From assembly GCF_047511655.1 (NCBI RefSeq), contig NC_133399.1:3351333-3415332 (forward strand): a DNA stretch of 64,000 bases. The letters run 5' to 3'. The translations under genes and the position numbers were made by a program. Shown here one piece after another: positions 24,100 to 35,690 of this stretch. The notes under the pieces are model-generated. The model saw nothing but the letters and a program-made list of their open reading frames with translations. It ran no database searches and was not told the DNA's origin. This DNA is from Castor canadensis. Taxonomy: Eukaryota > Chordata > Mammalia > Rodentia > Castoridae. Position 1 is the first letter of the stretch. Each line of letters opens with the position of its first letter.

Positions 24100-24486
24100 C
24101 TAATCCTCATATTCAGATTCATCTTCATCTTGACTCATCTGGAAATAAGTTCATAAGTCTCCTTATCAGATGCAATCACAAAGATTATTCTTCTTAAGGT
24201 ACTTCTTGGTAAGATATTTCAAATAACTTTTAAAGAACTGTTTTACAGAAACAACAGTAGTTTTATTTTTGAAATATTCAATGTGAGCAACATTCCCTAG
24301 ATTATCAGTTTTTCCATTGACTTTAATTTTCTCCAGAAGAAATTGTTCCTACTTCAAAACAGAAAAAAATGAAAAAATTGAGGATAAAACAATAGATGTT
24401 CATGAGGAAATGTACCAAAATTTCCAGAATCAAAAATTTCCTCTTTTATTAGTTGAACTCTTAGGTTTCTTGTCTTTTGGCACCAT
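24100..24486 (-). pseudogene. RPL22L1: Processed pseudogene of ribosomal protein L22-like 1
   Basis: Reading leftward from ATG at 24484-24486 the product starts MVPKDKKPKSST. It continues with [20 protein letters not shown], then [16 protein letters not shown], and ends FQMSQDEDESEYED before TAG at 24100-24102. The SQDEDESE ending separates RPL22L1 from RPL22, whose tail is more acidic. It has no introns, so it is a retrocopy. The middle (about 24300-24440) is frameshifted and contains stops, and a DWLRVV-type segment is broken by stops near 24165. The young L1 inserted 114 bp upstream of its start codon. Confidence 0.85.
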
Positions 24487-24586
24487 CTTCTCAGCCAGCA
24501 GTGCAGTCCAAGAATTCACCACAATATATTGATATAGGTAGTGAATATAAGCTCAAAGTTAAGAATGTAAAGAGGCAATGTGGTTT

Positions 24587-24600
24587 CTGTATTGACTTTG
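24587..24600. repeat. Target-site duplication, left copy (L1 A)
   Basis: CTGTATTGACTTTG directly before the poly-T (the L1 3' end). The same 14 bases occur at 31635-31648 next to the L1 5' end. Confidence 0.95.
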
Positions 24601-25097
24601 TTTTTTTTTTTTTCATTTTTCTTTTATTATTCATATGTGCATACAAGGCTTGGTTTATTTCTCCCCCCTGCCCCCACCCCCTCCCTTACCACCCACTCCA
24701 CCCCCTCCCGCTCCCCCCCTCAATACCCAGCAGAAACTATTTTGCCCTTATCTCTAATTTTGTTGTAGAGAGAGTATAAGCAATAATAGGAAGGAACAAG
24801 GGGTTTTGCTGGTTGAGATAAGGATAGCTATACAGGGCATTGACTCACATTGATTTCCTGTGCGTGGGTGTTACCTTCTAGGTTAATTCTTTTTAATCTA
24901 ACCTTTTCTCTAGTTCCTGGTCCCCTTTTCCTATTGGCCTCAGTTGCTTTAAGGTATCTGCTTTAGTTTCTCTGCATTAAGGGCAACAAATGCTAGCTAG
25001 TTTTTTAGGTGTCTTACCTATCCTCACCCCTCCCTTGTGTGCTCTCGCTTTTATCATGTGCTCAAAGTCCAATCCCCTTGTTGTGTTTGCCCTTGAT

Positions 25098-28000
25098 CTA
25101 ATGTCCACATATGAGGGAGAACATACGATTTTTGGTCTTTTGAGCCAGGCTAACCTCACTCAGAATGATGTTTTCCAATTCCATCCATTTACCAGCAAAT
25201 GATAACATTTCGTTCTTCTTCATGGCTGCATAAAATTCCATTGTGTATAGATACCACATTTTCTTAATCCATTAGTCAGTGGTGGGGCATCTTGGCTGTT
25301 TCCATAACTTGGCTATTGTGAATAGTGCCGCAATAAACATGGATGTGCAGGTGCCTCTGGAGTAACAGTCTTTTGGGTATATCCCCAAGAGTGGTATTGC
25401 TGGATCAAATGGTAGATCGATGTCCAGCTTTTTAAGTAGCCTCCAAATTTTTTTCCAGAGTGGTTGTACTAGTCTACATTCCCACCAACAGTGTAAGAGG
25501 GTTCCTTTTTCCCCGCATCCTCGCCAACACCTGTTGTTGGTGGTGTTGCTGATGATGGCTATTCTAACAGGGGTGAGGTGGAATCTTAGTGTGGTTTTAA
25601 TTTGCATTTCCTTTATTGATAGAGATGGTGAGCATTTTTTCATGTGTTTTCTGGCCATTTGAATTTCTTCTTTTGAGAAAGTTCTGTTTAGTTCACATGC
25701 CCATTTCTTTATTGGTTCATTAGTTTTGGGAGAATTTAGTTTTTTAAGTTCCCTGTATATTCTGGTTATCAGTCCTTTGTCTGATGTATAATTGGCAAAT
25801 ATTTTCTCCCACTCTGTGGGTGTTCTCTTCAGTTTAGAGACCATTTCTTTTGATGAACAGAAGCTTTTTAGTTTTATGAGGTCCCATTTATCTATGCTAT
25901 CTCTTAGTTGCTGTGCTGCTGGGGTTTCATTGAGAAAGTTCTTACCTATACCTACTAACTCCAGAGTATTTCCTACTCTTTCTTGTATCAACTTAAGAGT
26001 TTGGGGTCTGATATTAAGATCCTTGATCCATTTTGAGTTAATCTTGGTATAGGGTGATATACATGGATCTAGTTTCAGTTTTTTGCAGACTGCTAACCAG
26101 TTTTCCCAGCAGTTTTTGTTGAAGAGGCTGCTATTTCTCCATCGTATATTTTTAGCTCCTTTGTCAAAGATAAGTTGCTCATAGTTGTGTGGCTTCATAT
26201 CTGGATCCTCTATTCTGTTCCACTGGTCTTCATGTCTGTTTTTGTGCCAGTACCATGCTGTTTTTATTATTATTGCTTTGTAATATAGTTTGAAGTCAGG
26301 TATTGTGATACCTCCTGCATTGTTCTTTTGACTGAGTATTGCCTTGGCTATTCGTGGCCTCTTGTGTTTCCATATAAATTTAACAGTAGATTTTTCAATT
26401 TCTTTGATGAATGTCATTGGAATTTTGATGGGAATTGCATTAAACATGTAGATTACTTTTGGGAGTATAGACATTTTTACTATGTTGATTCTACCAATCC
26501 ATGAGCATGGGAGATCTCTCCACTTTCTATAGTCTTCCTCAATCTCTTTCTTCAGAAGTGTATAGTTTTCCTTGTAGAGGTCTTTCACATCTTTTGTTAG
26601 GTTTACACCTAGGTATTTGATTTTTTTTTTGAGGCTATTGTAAATGAAATTGTTTTCATACGTTCTTTTTCAGTTTGCTCATTGTTAGTGTATAGAAATT
26701 ATAATGATTTGTCTATGTTGATTTTATATCCTGCTACCTTGCTATAGCTATTGATGATGTCTAGAAGCTTCTGAGTAGAGTTTTTTGGGTCTTTAAGGTA
26801 TAGGATCATGTCGTCTGCAAATAGGGATATTTTGACAGTTTCTTTACCTATTTGTATTCCTTTTATTCCTTCTTCTTGCCTAATTGCTCTGGCTAGGAAT
26901 TCCAGTACTATGTTGAATAGGAGTGGAGATAGTGGGCATCCTTGTCTGGTTCCTGATTTTAGAGGGAATGGTTTTCATTTTTCTCCGTTAAGTATAATGC
27001 TGGCTGTAGGTTTGTCATATATAGCTTTTATAATGTTGAGGAACTTTCCTTCTGTTCCTAATTTTCTTAGAGCTTTTATCATAAAATGATGTTGGATCTT
27101 ATCAAAGGCTTTTTCTGCATCTATTGAGATGATCAAGTGGTTTTTGTCTTTGCTTCTGTTAATGTGGTTTATTACGTTTATTGATTTTCGTATGTTGAAC
27201 CACCCCTGCATCCCTGGGATGAAGCCTACCTGGTCGTGGTGAATAATCTTTTTGATGTGTTGCTGAATTCGATTTGCCATTATTTTGTTGAGGATTTTTG
27301 CATCAATGTTCATTAAGGAGATTGGCCTATAGTTCTCCTTTTTGGAGGTGTCTTTGCCTGGTTTTGGGATAAGTGTAATAGTGGCTTCATAAAATGTGTT
27401 TGGCAGTTTTCCTTCCCTTTCTATTTCATGGAACAGTTTAAGGAGGGTTGGTATCAGTTCTTCTTTAAAGGTCTGATAGAATTCAGCAGAGAATCCATCA
27501 GGTCCTGGACTTTTCTTTTGGGGGAGACTCTTGATTGCTGCTTCAATTTCATTTTGTGTTATAGGTCTATTCAGGTGATTAATTTCCTCTTGGTTCAGTT
27601 TTGGATGATCATATGTATCTAGAAATCTGTCCATTTCTTTTAGATTTTCAAATTTATTTGAATATAGGTTCTCAAAGTAGTCTCTGATGATTTCCTGGAC
27701 TTCCATGGTGTTTGTTGTTATCTCCCCTTTTGCATTCCTGATTCTACTAATTTGGGTTTTTTCTCTCCTCATTTTAGTCAGGTTTGCCAGGGGTCTATCG
27801 ATCTTGTTTATTTTTTCAAAGAACCAACTTTTTGTTTCATTAATTCTTTGTATGGTTTTTTTGGTTTCTATTTCGTTGATTTCAGCTCTTATTTTTATTA
27901 TTTCTCTCCTTCTATTTGTTTTGGGATTTGCTTGTTCTTGTTTTTCTAGGAGTTTGAGATGTATCATTAGGTCATTGATTTGGGATCTTTCAATCTTTTT

Positions 28001-28918
28001 AATATATGCACTCATGGCTATAAACTTTCCTCTCAAGACTGCCTTAGTTGTGTCCCATAGGTTCTGATAGGTTGTGTTTTCATTTTCATTGACTTCTAGG
28101 AACTTTTTAATTTCCTCTTTTATTGCATCGATGATCCATTCTTCATTAAGTAATGAGTTATTTAGTTTCCAGCTGTTTGCATGTTTTTTGTCTTTACTTT
28201 TGTTGTTGAGTTCTACTTTTACTGCATTGTGGTCAGATAGTATGCATGGTATTATTTCTATTTTCTTATATTTGCTGAGGCTTGCTTTGTGCCCTAGGAT
28301 ATGATCTATTTTGGAGAAGGTTCCATGGGCTGCTGAGAAGAATGTATATTGTGTAGACGTTGGATGAAATGTTCTGTAGACATCTACTAGGTCCACTTGA
28401 TCTATTGCATATTTTAGATCTTGGATTTCTTTATTGACTTTTTGTTTGGATGACCTATCTATTGATGCTAATGGAGTGTTAAAGTCTCCCACAACCACTG
28501 TGTTGGCGTTTATATATGCTTTTAGGTCTTTCAGGGTATGTTTGATGAAATTGGGTGCGTTGACATTGGGTGCGTACAGATTGATGATTATTATTTCCTT
28601 TTGGTCTATTTCCCCTTTTATTAGTATGGAATGTCCTTCTTTATCTCGTTTGATCAATGTAGGTTTGAAGTCTACTTTGTCAGAGATAAGTATTGCTACT
28701 CCTGCTTGTTTTCGGGGGCCATTGGCTTGGTAAATCTTCTTCCAGCCTTTCATCCTAAGCATATGCTTATTTCTGTCGGTGAGATGAGTCTCCTGTAAGC
28801 AACAAATTGTTGGATCTTCTTTTTTAATCCATTTTGTCAAACGGTGTCTTTTGATGGGTGAATTAAGTCCATTAACATTAAGTGTTAGTACTGATAGGTA
28901 TGTGGTGATTCCTGCCAT
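25098..28918 (-). pseudogene. L1 A ORF2: endonuclease-reverse transcriptase, broken
   Basis: ORF2 encodes the endonuclease that nicks the target and the reverse transcriptase that copies L1 RNA there. From ATG 28918 the frame is open for 647 codons. Endonuclease residues known in L1 are present: N14 in LTLNVNG, E43 in LQETHL, Asp in VVGDFN, and SDHN. RT motifs follow, including [12 protein letters not shown] and [15 protein letters not shown]. Lesions are a TGA at 26975-26977 (Leu codon in the sister copy), a TAA at 26699-26701 (Ala codon in the sister), a 2-base insertion in the T run at 26621-26630, and a TAA at 25272-25274 (Glu codon). The FADDM box (about 26805-26822) and the Cys-rich C terminus (to SLICGH, stop 25098-25100) are behind these breaks. 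Repaired length would be about 1272 residues, normal for L1. Not autonomous as it stands. Confidence 0.95.
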
Positions 28919-28968
28919 TTAGTTATCTTAGTTGTTTGAAGGTTTGATTGTGTGTACCTAACTTGATG

Positions 28969-30171
28969 TTACTCTCTACTGTCTTGCTTTTTCTTATCCT
29001 GTGGTTTGGTGCTGCCTGCCTTTTCATGGTTAAGTTGGGTGTCACTTTCTGTGTGCAGGATCCCTTGCAGAATCTTTTGTAATGGTGGCTTTGTGGTCAC
29101 ATATTGTTTTAGTTTCTGCTTATCATGGAAGACTTTTATTGCTCCATCTATTTTGAATGATACCTTTGCTGGGTAGAGTATCCTGGGGTTGAAGTTATTT
29201 TCATTCAGTGCCCGGAAGATCTCACCCCACGCTCTTCTTGCTTTTAATGTTTCTGTTGAGAAGTCTGCTGTGATTTTGATGGGTTTACCTTTGTATGTTA
29301 CTTGTTTTTTCTCTCTTGCAGCCTTCAATATTCTTTCCTTAGTTTCTGAACTTGTTGTTTTAATGATGATATGTCGTGGAGTAGTTCTATTTTGATCTGG
29401 TCTGTTTGGTGTCCTGGAGGCCTCTTGCATTTGTATGGGAATATCTTTCTCTAGATTTGGGAAATTTTCCGTTATTATTTTGTTGAATATATTACACATT
29501 CCCTTCGCTTGCACCTCTTCTCCTTCTTCGATGCCCATGATTCTCAAGTTTGGTCTTTTGATGGAGTCAGTGAGTTCTTGCATTTTCTTTTCACAGGTCT
29601 TGAGTTGTTTAATTAATAGTTCTTCAGTTTTTCCTTTAATTACCATTTCATCTTCAAGTTCTGAGATTCTGTCTTCTGTTTGTTCTATTCTGCTGGATTG
29701 GCCTTCCGTGTTGTTTTGCAGTTCTGTTTCGTTCTTTTTTCTGAGGTTTTCCATATCCTGGCTGTTTTCTCCTTTATTGTTGTCTATTTTTGTCCTGAGT
29801 TCATTTATCCATTTATTCATTGTGTTCTCTCTTTCACTTTGGTGTTTATACAGTGCTTCTATGGTTTCCTTTATTTCTTCTTTTGCTTTTTCAAATTCTC
29901 TATTTTTATTGTCTTGGAATTTCTTGAGTGTCTCCTGTACATTTTGGTTGACCCTATCCAGTATCATCTCTATAAAATTCTCATTGAGTACTTGTAGTAT
30001 GTCTTCTTTTAAATTATTCTTGTTGGCTTCATTTGGTCCTTTGGCATAGTTTATCTTCATTTTGTTGGAGTCTGGCTCTGAGTTTCTGTTCTCTTCATTC
30101 CCCTCTGGTTCCTGTACTAATTTTTTGCTGTGGGGAAACTGGTTTCCTTGTTTTTTCTGTCTTCCTGTCAT
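28969..30171 (-). CDS. L1 A ORF1p, intact RNA-binding chaperone
   Basis: ORF1p forms coiled-coil trimers that coat L1 RNA in cytoplasmic particles and assist reverse transcription. This frame is uninterrupted, 400 residues from MTGRQKKQGN. I chose that ATG because the basic start resembles other mammalian ORF1p; an in-frame ATG 69 bases upstream (30240) would add 23 residues that do not look conserved. Order: variable N-terminal ~50 residues; coiled coil about 50-203, rich in E, K and heptad L/I; RRM from about 204 (SIKRPNLRIMGIEEGEEVQA) to 300; C-terminal domain about 301-370 (KPIKITADFSTETLKARRAW, PAKVSFKIDG). It ends with a lysine-rich tail. A 50-nt spacer separates it from ORF2. Longer than human ORF1p (338), mainly in the N-terminal half. 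Being open while ORF2 is broken, it could still be translated. Confidence 0.93.
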   Translation of the reverse strand: MTGRQKKQGNQFPHSKKLVQEPEGNEENRNSEPDSNKMKINYAKGPNEANKNNLKEDILQVLNENFIEMILDRVNQNVQETLKKFQDNKNREFEKAKEEIKETIEALYKHQSERENTMNKWINELRTKIDNNKGENSQDMENLRKKNETELQNNTEGQSSRIEQTEDRISELEDEMVIKGKTEELLIKQLKTCEKKMQELTDSIKRPNLRIMGIEEGEEVQAKGMCNIFNKIITENFPNLEKDIPIQMQEASRTPNRPDQNRTTPRHIIIKTTSSETKERILKAAREKKQVTYKGKPIKITADFSTETLKARRAWGEIFRALNENNFNPRILYPAKVSFKIDGAIKVFHDKQKLKQYVTTKPPLQKILQGILHTESDTQLNHEKAGSTKPQDKKKQDSRE

Positions 30172-31634
30172 TGTCCTTGGTGTTGTTACTGTCCCTGTAC
30201 TGTGTGTAATTAAGTATTTTCTAGCTTGTAATAATAACAATGGTAATATTGAGAATGGAAGAGTGAGCTAAGATGGAAAGCAAGAAGTTAAAGAAAAGGG
30301 GAAAACAAATATACAGACAAGAGGGAGAAAGCAGAACAAGGTATCAGACAAGAGAGTTTCAAAGGTATAAACAGGGAGTGTTAGTGTACTAATCGACAGT
30401 AATCTGAACAGACAGTAGAGTGACAGAGAGAGGATTGAAAATCAAAGATAAAAAAAATAAAAAATAAGTATATGAAAGTAATATCTATTTATAAAAATGA
30501 ATTAAAATAAAATGGAAAATAGAAAATTAAAAAAAAACAAAAAAACCCAAAAAACCAAAAAACTTCCAAGTTTATATGCAATGCAATTTCAGTCTTAATA
30601 ATTTGGATGTCCGTCTCAATCTCCAGTCCTGGAGTTGGTGCCTCAGATGTTGTTCTGTAGTTGTCTCATCAAAGGGGATGCATAAAGTAGAACAAAACTA
30701 CACTCACACACACACAGAAGAAAAAAAAAAAGCCCCACCATGTGTCCCCAGTTCAAATGCAATAGTTTCAGTAAGTTTTTCGGCTTGCAGGTGTAATTCG
30801 GTTGTTCTCTCATCAAAGGTAGGGAGAAAAAGAAAAAAAAGCGTCTGGAGACAGTTCTGAGAGTGGTATCTGCAACTGTGGCTTGCCTGCCTGCTGCTCT
30901 CAGCCTGTAGCTGGCGGCGTTATTTATGCAGATCTCTGGGGTGAGCTTAGCACTCACCTGGTCCCACAGGCTTTGTTTGCTCAGAGTTCTCCTGTGCGGG
31001 GGAGGGGGGCCTCTGCTACAGGCTTTTCCCTTTCCAAGCACTGGGAAAGGCGACACTGCCCTGCGTTGTCAGGCCTGCGTGTTTATTTAGAGTTCACGTG
31101 GGAAGTGGGTCTTCCCTCCTCTCACAAGCGTCCCCGCTCCTGGTTGCTGGCGCGCCCCGCTCCCGCCAGAGCCTCTCCGGCCCGCCCGGCTCGTTTATTT
31201 ACAGTCCCGGGAAGGATTCCCTTCCCCCAATCTTCAGCGCTCAGGGCGCCCCACCCTCTTTCCAGCGTCTTAACTGTTCTTACTGCTTAGTACTCAGTTT
31301 CTCTTTTTTTCCCGGGTGGAGGTCAGTCTGTCCAGGGGGCTATGCTGCTCTGGCCCAGGCTTGTCTGTGGGGGAACCGCGGTACCGCAAAGCTCACCTGG
31401 TCCGCGTCTTCCCAAGCCGTATGGGCGCCGGCCCCTGGCGGTCCGGGGGCCTCCTCGGTTCTCCGTTTAACGTGAAGTGGAGATTCTCTGCGCCGGCTGG
31501 AGATGTGGAGGAGTCAAAGTTATGCCTTTTCTCGGTGATTATGCCTGCAAAGTGTGTCTCCAGCGTCTCTCCAAGATTTCACTATAGGAGGGTCCCTTTC
31601 TGCTTCCTCCCTCTAGCCGCCATCTTGGAATTCC
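30172..31634 (-). promoter_or_regulatory. L1 A 5' UTR with internal promoter and CpG-rich core
   Basis: About 1.46 kb before ORF1. The outer part (about 31050-31520) is GC- and CpG-rich, unlike anything nearby; the part near ORF1 is A-rich on the element strand. At the very 5' end, element-strand CCAAGATGGCGGC (31616-31628) is a YY1-type site in the position where L1 promoters carry one to set the start of transcription. Three overlapping frames run antisense to the element here (+ strand 30883-31290, 31098-31475, 31316-31663). Confidence 0.85.
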
Positions 31635-31648
31635 CTGTATTGACTTTG
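31635..31648. repeat. Target-site duplication, right copy (L1 A)
   Basis: CTGTATTGACTTTG, identical to 24587-24600, immediately after the first base of the L1 5' UTR. Confidence 0.95.
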
Positions 31649-33700
31649 ATTGAATCAGAGTGATAGGGTAAATTAGGGAATAATTTGCATTTCCAGCCCT
31701 AGCTCCCCAGGAGGAAAGGAAGACAAAGCCTCCACTACAAAGTAAACTAGATGACCTTTGTGATGGACCGGTAGACCTAGCTGTGGAACAAGACCATGTC
31801 TCCCTCAAGCCTTAAACCCAGTAAGGGAATTTTGTTGGACAGTGACTACCTAGCATGACAAGATAGCTATGTACAATATAATCTTTCACTTAGCTTGGAG
31901 CGCAGTAGTGAGACACCATCTTGATAAACAGCCACTTTTCAAGACTGCAATACTCATGGGATTTGAAACCAAGAAGCAGTCACGGCTCAGGGAGATTTGA
32001 GACATGAACTAGTTTCTGGGATGGAGATGGGCTCAAAAGATGGTCATGCAGACAGAAAGGATCTGTTGTGGGAAAGCAGAAATTTTTAGTCATCTTGAAT
32101 GTCAGGAAGTGAAGGAATTGGTTGCTATCACAAAAGAACAAGTTTTGTTGCAGTGGAATGTGTCAGAAAGAGAGCTTTGAGGCAAGTGCTGAAGATCCAA
32201 GAACTTAGAAGCTGACAGATTAGTCTGATATTTAGATAACTCAAGGATGAAAACAGCAAACAGTCACAACTCTGGGAGTCTTGGAACACGTAACCATAGT
32301 GTCTGGGAGGGAGAAAGCCACAAGATGTAATTTGGAGAAGGAGCAGGTTGACGTTTAAGCAACCAAGATCTCAGGCAGTAAAGAGCCTATGGTTGGAGGC
32401 CCTTCCTTCCCTGGCTAGAGCAAGTCCCAATGCCTGGGGATCACCTTAAAAACAAAAATGAGGTGACAAATAGAGGAGAGTTCCCATTCCTGAAGCTGCC
32501 TGCTGGCAGTGGGGATTTGCCATCAAGTATGATTTTGAGACTGAATTATTCTGGGAACGTAAAAACAATGAATAATCACAGCATAGGGAATCTTGGGACA
32601 GCAAGGCATGGTACCCAAGAAGGAGATGACCACAAGAGGTGATTGTGGAGAGAGGATGAAAGTCTGATATGAACCACAGATAAGTTAGAAGCTGGGAGCT
32701 TGGCAATGAAGGTCACAGTGGTTGGTGGCCCTGCCATCTCTGAACTGAGGAAACCCAATTCCCTGAAGATCACAACAGAAGACAGAGTCACCTGACAGCC
32801 ACAGGAATTTGCTACCTAGCAGGGTTTGAGACTGAACTACCCTAGGGACTTCAAAACTAGGCAGTCTTGGAACACCCTGCTGTGGTGGTAGCAGGTCATG
32901 GAGAAGAAGCACATGTCATATTGGCCCACTGAGAAGTTTAAGAAGCAACTGTGATCTCAGATATTGAGGAATGTGGTGATTGTTGCCCCCACCCTCCTGG
33001 TGATATCAAGTTTCCATGCCTGAGAATTACTGCAAAAACAGCATCAAGTCCATGCCTGACAGAGTTCATGGCATTCATAACTATCTGCTGCTCTGGGTAC
33101 TTGATACCAATCAGGCCGAGAACTCTGAACAAAAGACTTGGGGACCATGCAACCTTCCACAGCATCCTCCCTCCCACAGAATGAAAAACTGCTTGGCATG
33201 TTCAGAAAGAATGGAGAACCAAAGCCGGAGCACTTGTGTCTCTAATTTCTCTACCACCACAACAGAATTCAGGCCTCTGTCACCTTCCCAATATCATATA
33301 CATTTGAGGACACCCTAAGGATACCACTTGTGCTGCCTCTGAGGTTACAAATGAGTGGACTATGCAGAAAGTGGGAACTGGCTTGGCACATAAATTAAAA
33401 AGTTCCATGTGGCCACCCCTGGTTTCCAGTATCAAAGAAGGGAAGTTTTTAAGGTGAAAGCGGCACAGAAGTGTAAAAACAATTATATTCTCAACCCACC
33501 TGTGACACCAACTCACAGGAACCACAGGAGACTAAACCTACCTCTTCTATCAGAATAGTTAAGGATCAGGCCTGGTTCCCTGAGCATATAAGCAAAAGTT
33601 TGGTTACTAGGCTATACCAGGTCCAGTGTTGAGAAACTGCGCTGCAACTCTCCCATTATACAGTCCTACCTGAACACTCAGAACACTTCAACTGCAAGAC
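31649..33700 (+). repeat. Old L1 5' UTR made of diverged ~300-bp units
   Basis: A recurring phrase (CAGTC-C-GG-A-TCTTGGAACA type) is found near 31978, 32263, 32575 and 32862, spaced about 285-312 bp apart, and each is followed by GGAGA-GACCACAAGA-like or related text. The units are much diverged. They lie directly upstream of a + strand L1 ORF1 (33.7-34.8 kb), which is where rodent L1s carry promoter monomers. Calling them monomers is inference. A B1-like remnant (GTGGAACAAGACCATGTCTC) is at about 31780-31810. Confidence 0.5.
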
Positions 33701-34800
33701 TGTAAGTGCCTAAAACTTCCAACCAAAAATTTGGCCTCAAATATACAAATCACCATGCAAAAACACAAAAAAAAATGTGAGTAAACCAAACCAACATGAC
33801 ACTTCCAAAAGTCAACAACACCACAGTAACAGACAATAAAAACAGTGAACAGGAAGGAAGTTTAAATAAATAACTAAAAAGCAGGATTATAAGAATGATC
33901 AATGAAATTTAAGAGGTTATGTATAAGCAACTTAATGATTCCAAGAGAGTACAAATAAACAGCTGAACGAAATAAAGAAGATAATGGCAGGACATGAAAG
34001 AAGAATTCAACAAAAATATAGAAATTCTGGCAAAAAATTGGAAGTGAAAAGTTAACAAATCAAAAAGAAAAAAACTCAGTACAAAGCCTGTCCAGTAGAT
34101 TATATCAAATTTTAGACAGAAAATGGAGATTGGGGATGAGGTAATATTAGGACTGTCAGATACAGAACATAAAAAATGATAAGAGTATGAATGGAAAATT
34201 TAAGACTTCTGGGACACTATTACAAAACCAAACCTATGAACTGTGAGCATAGAAGGAGAGGATGTATAAGTGACAAGGATAGAAAATATAATCCATAAAA
34301 CAATAGGAGAATATTTCCCAAATTATGACATCTACCAGACAACATCAGAAAATAAACATTACAAGTCTTATTATAGTTAAAACATTAAACATATGGAGCA
34401 AGAAACAAATATTGAAAACTGCAAGAAAGAAGCAATAAATCACATAAAAAGGAAAATGGATCAGAATAACTGCAGTTTTCTCAACAGAAGCTAAAAAATG
34501 TGGGAGTGTAGGGAATGATGCATTTCACACATTGAAAGAAAATAACCACTAACCTAAGTGATTGTATACAGCAAAACAATCCTTCATAATTGAAGGAAAA
34601 ATAAAAGCCTTTCATGATAAACAAAACAAAAGGAATTCATGGCAAGTAACACAGCACTGATGAAGGTACTCAAAAGAATCCTACACACAAGAGGAAGATA
34701 TACACAACCAAGAAAATATGGGAAAGAATAAATCTTGCTAGATGAATCAAAAGTCAATTAGAATTATGAAAGAACCAAGCATTACATAAAGAGCAAGATT
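33701..34800 (+). mobile_element. Old L1 ORF1, heavily decayed
   Basis: The + strand keeps recognisable ORF1 phrases: LKTARKKQ near 34410, GKWIRITAVFSTEAKKCGS near 34455, LYTAKQSFIIEGKIKAFHDK near 34565, with many stops. It contains no ORF2. It could be a 3'-truncated L1 or a half-L1 (HAL1-type) element. Confidence 0.75.
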
Positions 34801-35690
34801 AGGCAAGTATCCTAACATGCCTTTCCATAATTACATTAGCACTTCGTATATTAATAATTTGAACAATCAACCTTTTATGTGTTTTCATAGCAATATAAAA
34901 ATATTATATATATATTTTTTTAGTCCTTGGAAACTTTCATTTTAACACTTTAACAATTTTTTATTTTTCTTTGGTCCTATTCATTTTTTTAAAAATTCAA
35001 CATATTGAAGACTAGCATGTATAGTTGCCAGGTACTCTAAAAATATATTTCACAAGTTTCGCTTGCTTTAAACATTTTTGATATGTGTAAAAGATATGTA
35101 TAAAAGAATATGAATGTTAAGGTTGACTAAAAAATTACCTTTTGTCTCCATCTTTTTCCATCCATCCATAATCTATAATTTTAGAAAGAAATATGATTAT
35201 TCTAACTCTTTTCTTCAGAAATCATTCCAAACCTCTGGGATATATATTGTCCCTCAAAAGTGTAGATTGACATTTTCACATTAGACAATGGTTTGCCTTC
35301 ACCAATTGCAACTGAATAATTCATTATTTCTGTGATCATTTTCAACACAAACTTTATGATAAATAAAACATTAACATATGCAACCTGTGATTTCTTTATT
35401 TTCTGTTCTTTATACTGACATATCTGCATATTCAGGGGCCATTATCACCATAATTATTCTGTTATCAGAATATTGGAGTTAATTAGTAATCGTAATTATT
35501 ACTTCAGAAAAGCCACATTGTCTTTCTCATTTTAAATTATTTTCATTAATTTCCAAAAGTTGTAATGCTGCCAGAAATCTCTACTTTAATTTTCCTATGA
35601 TCATAAATAAACCTCTTCTGGAAACTTATTAATTAATTAGTTAATTATTTCAATTATTCAAATATTTGGAGCATTTTATGATAATCTTAT
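34801..35690. other. AT-rich, no gene recognised
   Basis: A stretch of AT-rich sequence with TTAATTAATTAGTTAATT-type runs near 35625. The 75-codon minus frame at 35202-35429 has no recognised family. Confidence 0.45.

Larger units (their letters stand above)
24601..31634 (-). mobile_element. Full-length young L1 (element A)
   Basis: A complete ~7.03-kb L1 between two perfect 14-bp TSD copies. In element order from the right: 5' UTR (31634-30172), ORF1 (30171-28969), a 50-bp spacer, ORF2 (28918-25098), 3' UTR with a C-rich (G-rich on the element's own strand) tract near 24663-24725, and a poly(A) tail (poly-T 24601-24612). The perfect TSDs and the few coding lesions argue for a recent insertion. 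It interrupts the flank of the RPL22L1 retrocopy on the left and an older L1 5' UTR region on the right. Confidence 0.97.

Noticed and set aside
25272-26588. 438-codon minus frame as a separate protein
   Set aside because: It is the C-terminal half of L1 A ORF2 after the nonsense codons and frameshift, not an independent gene.
27687-28067. 126-codon + strand hydrophobic frame, with similar ones at 28434-28733 and 43150-43503
   Set aside because: Antisense of L1 ORF2 (elements A, B and C).
29435-30049. 204-codon + strand frame, hydrophobic, resembling a membrane protein
   Set aside because: It is the antisense of L1 A ORF1. Lysine and glutamate codons read backwards give Phe, Leu and Ser, which imitates membrane segments.
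31900-33500. Possible CRISPR-like or satellite array
   Set aside because: Units are long (~300 bp), diverged and without spacers; CRISPR arrays do not occur in mammalian genomes.
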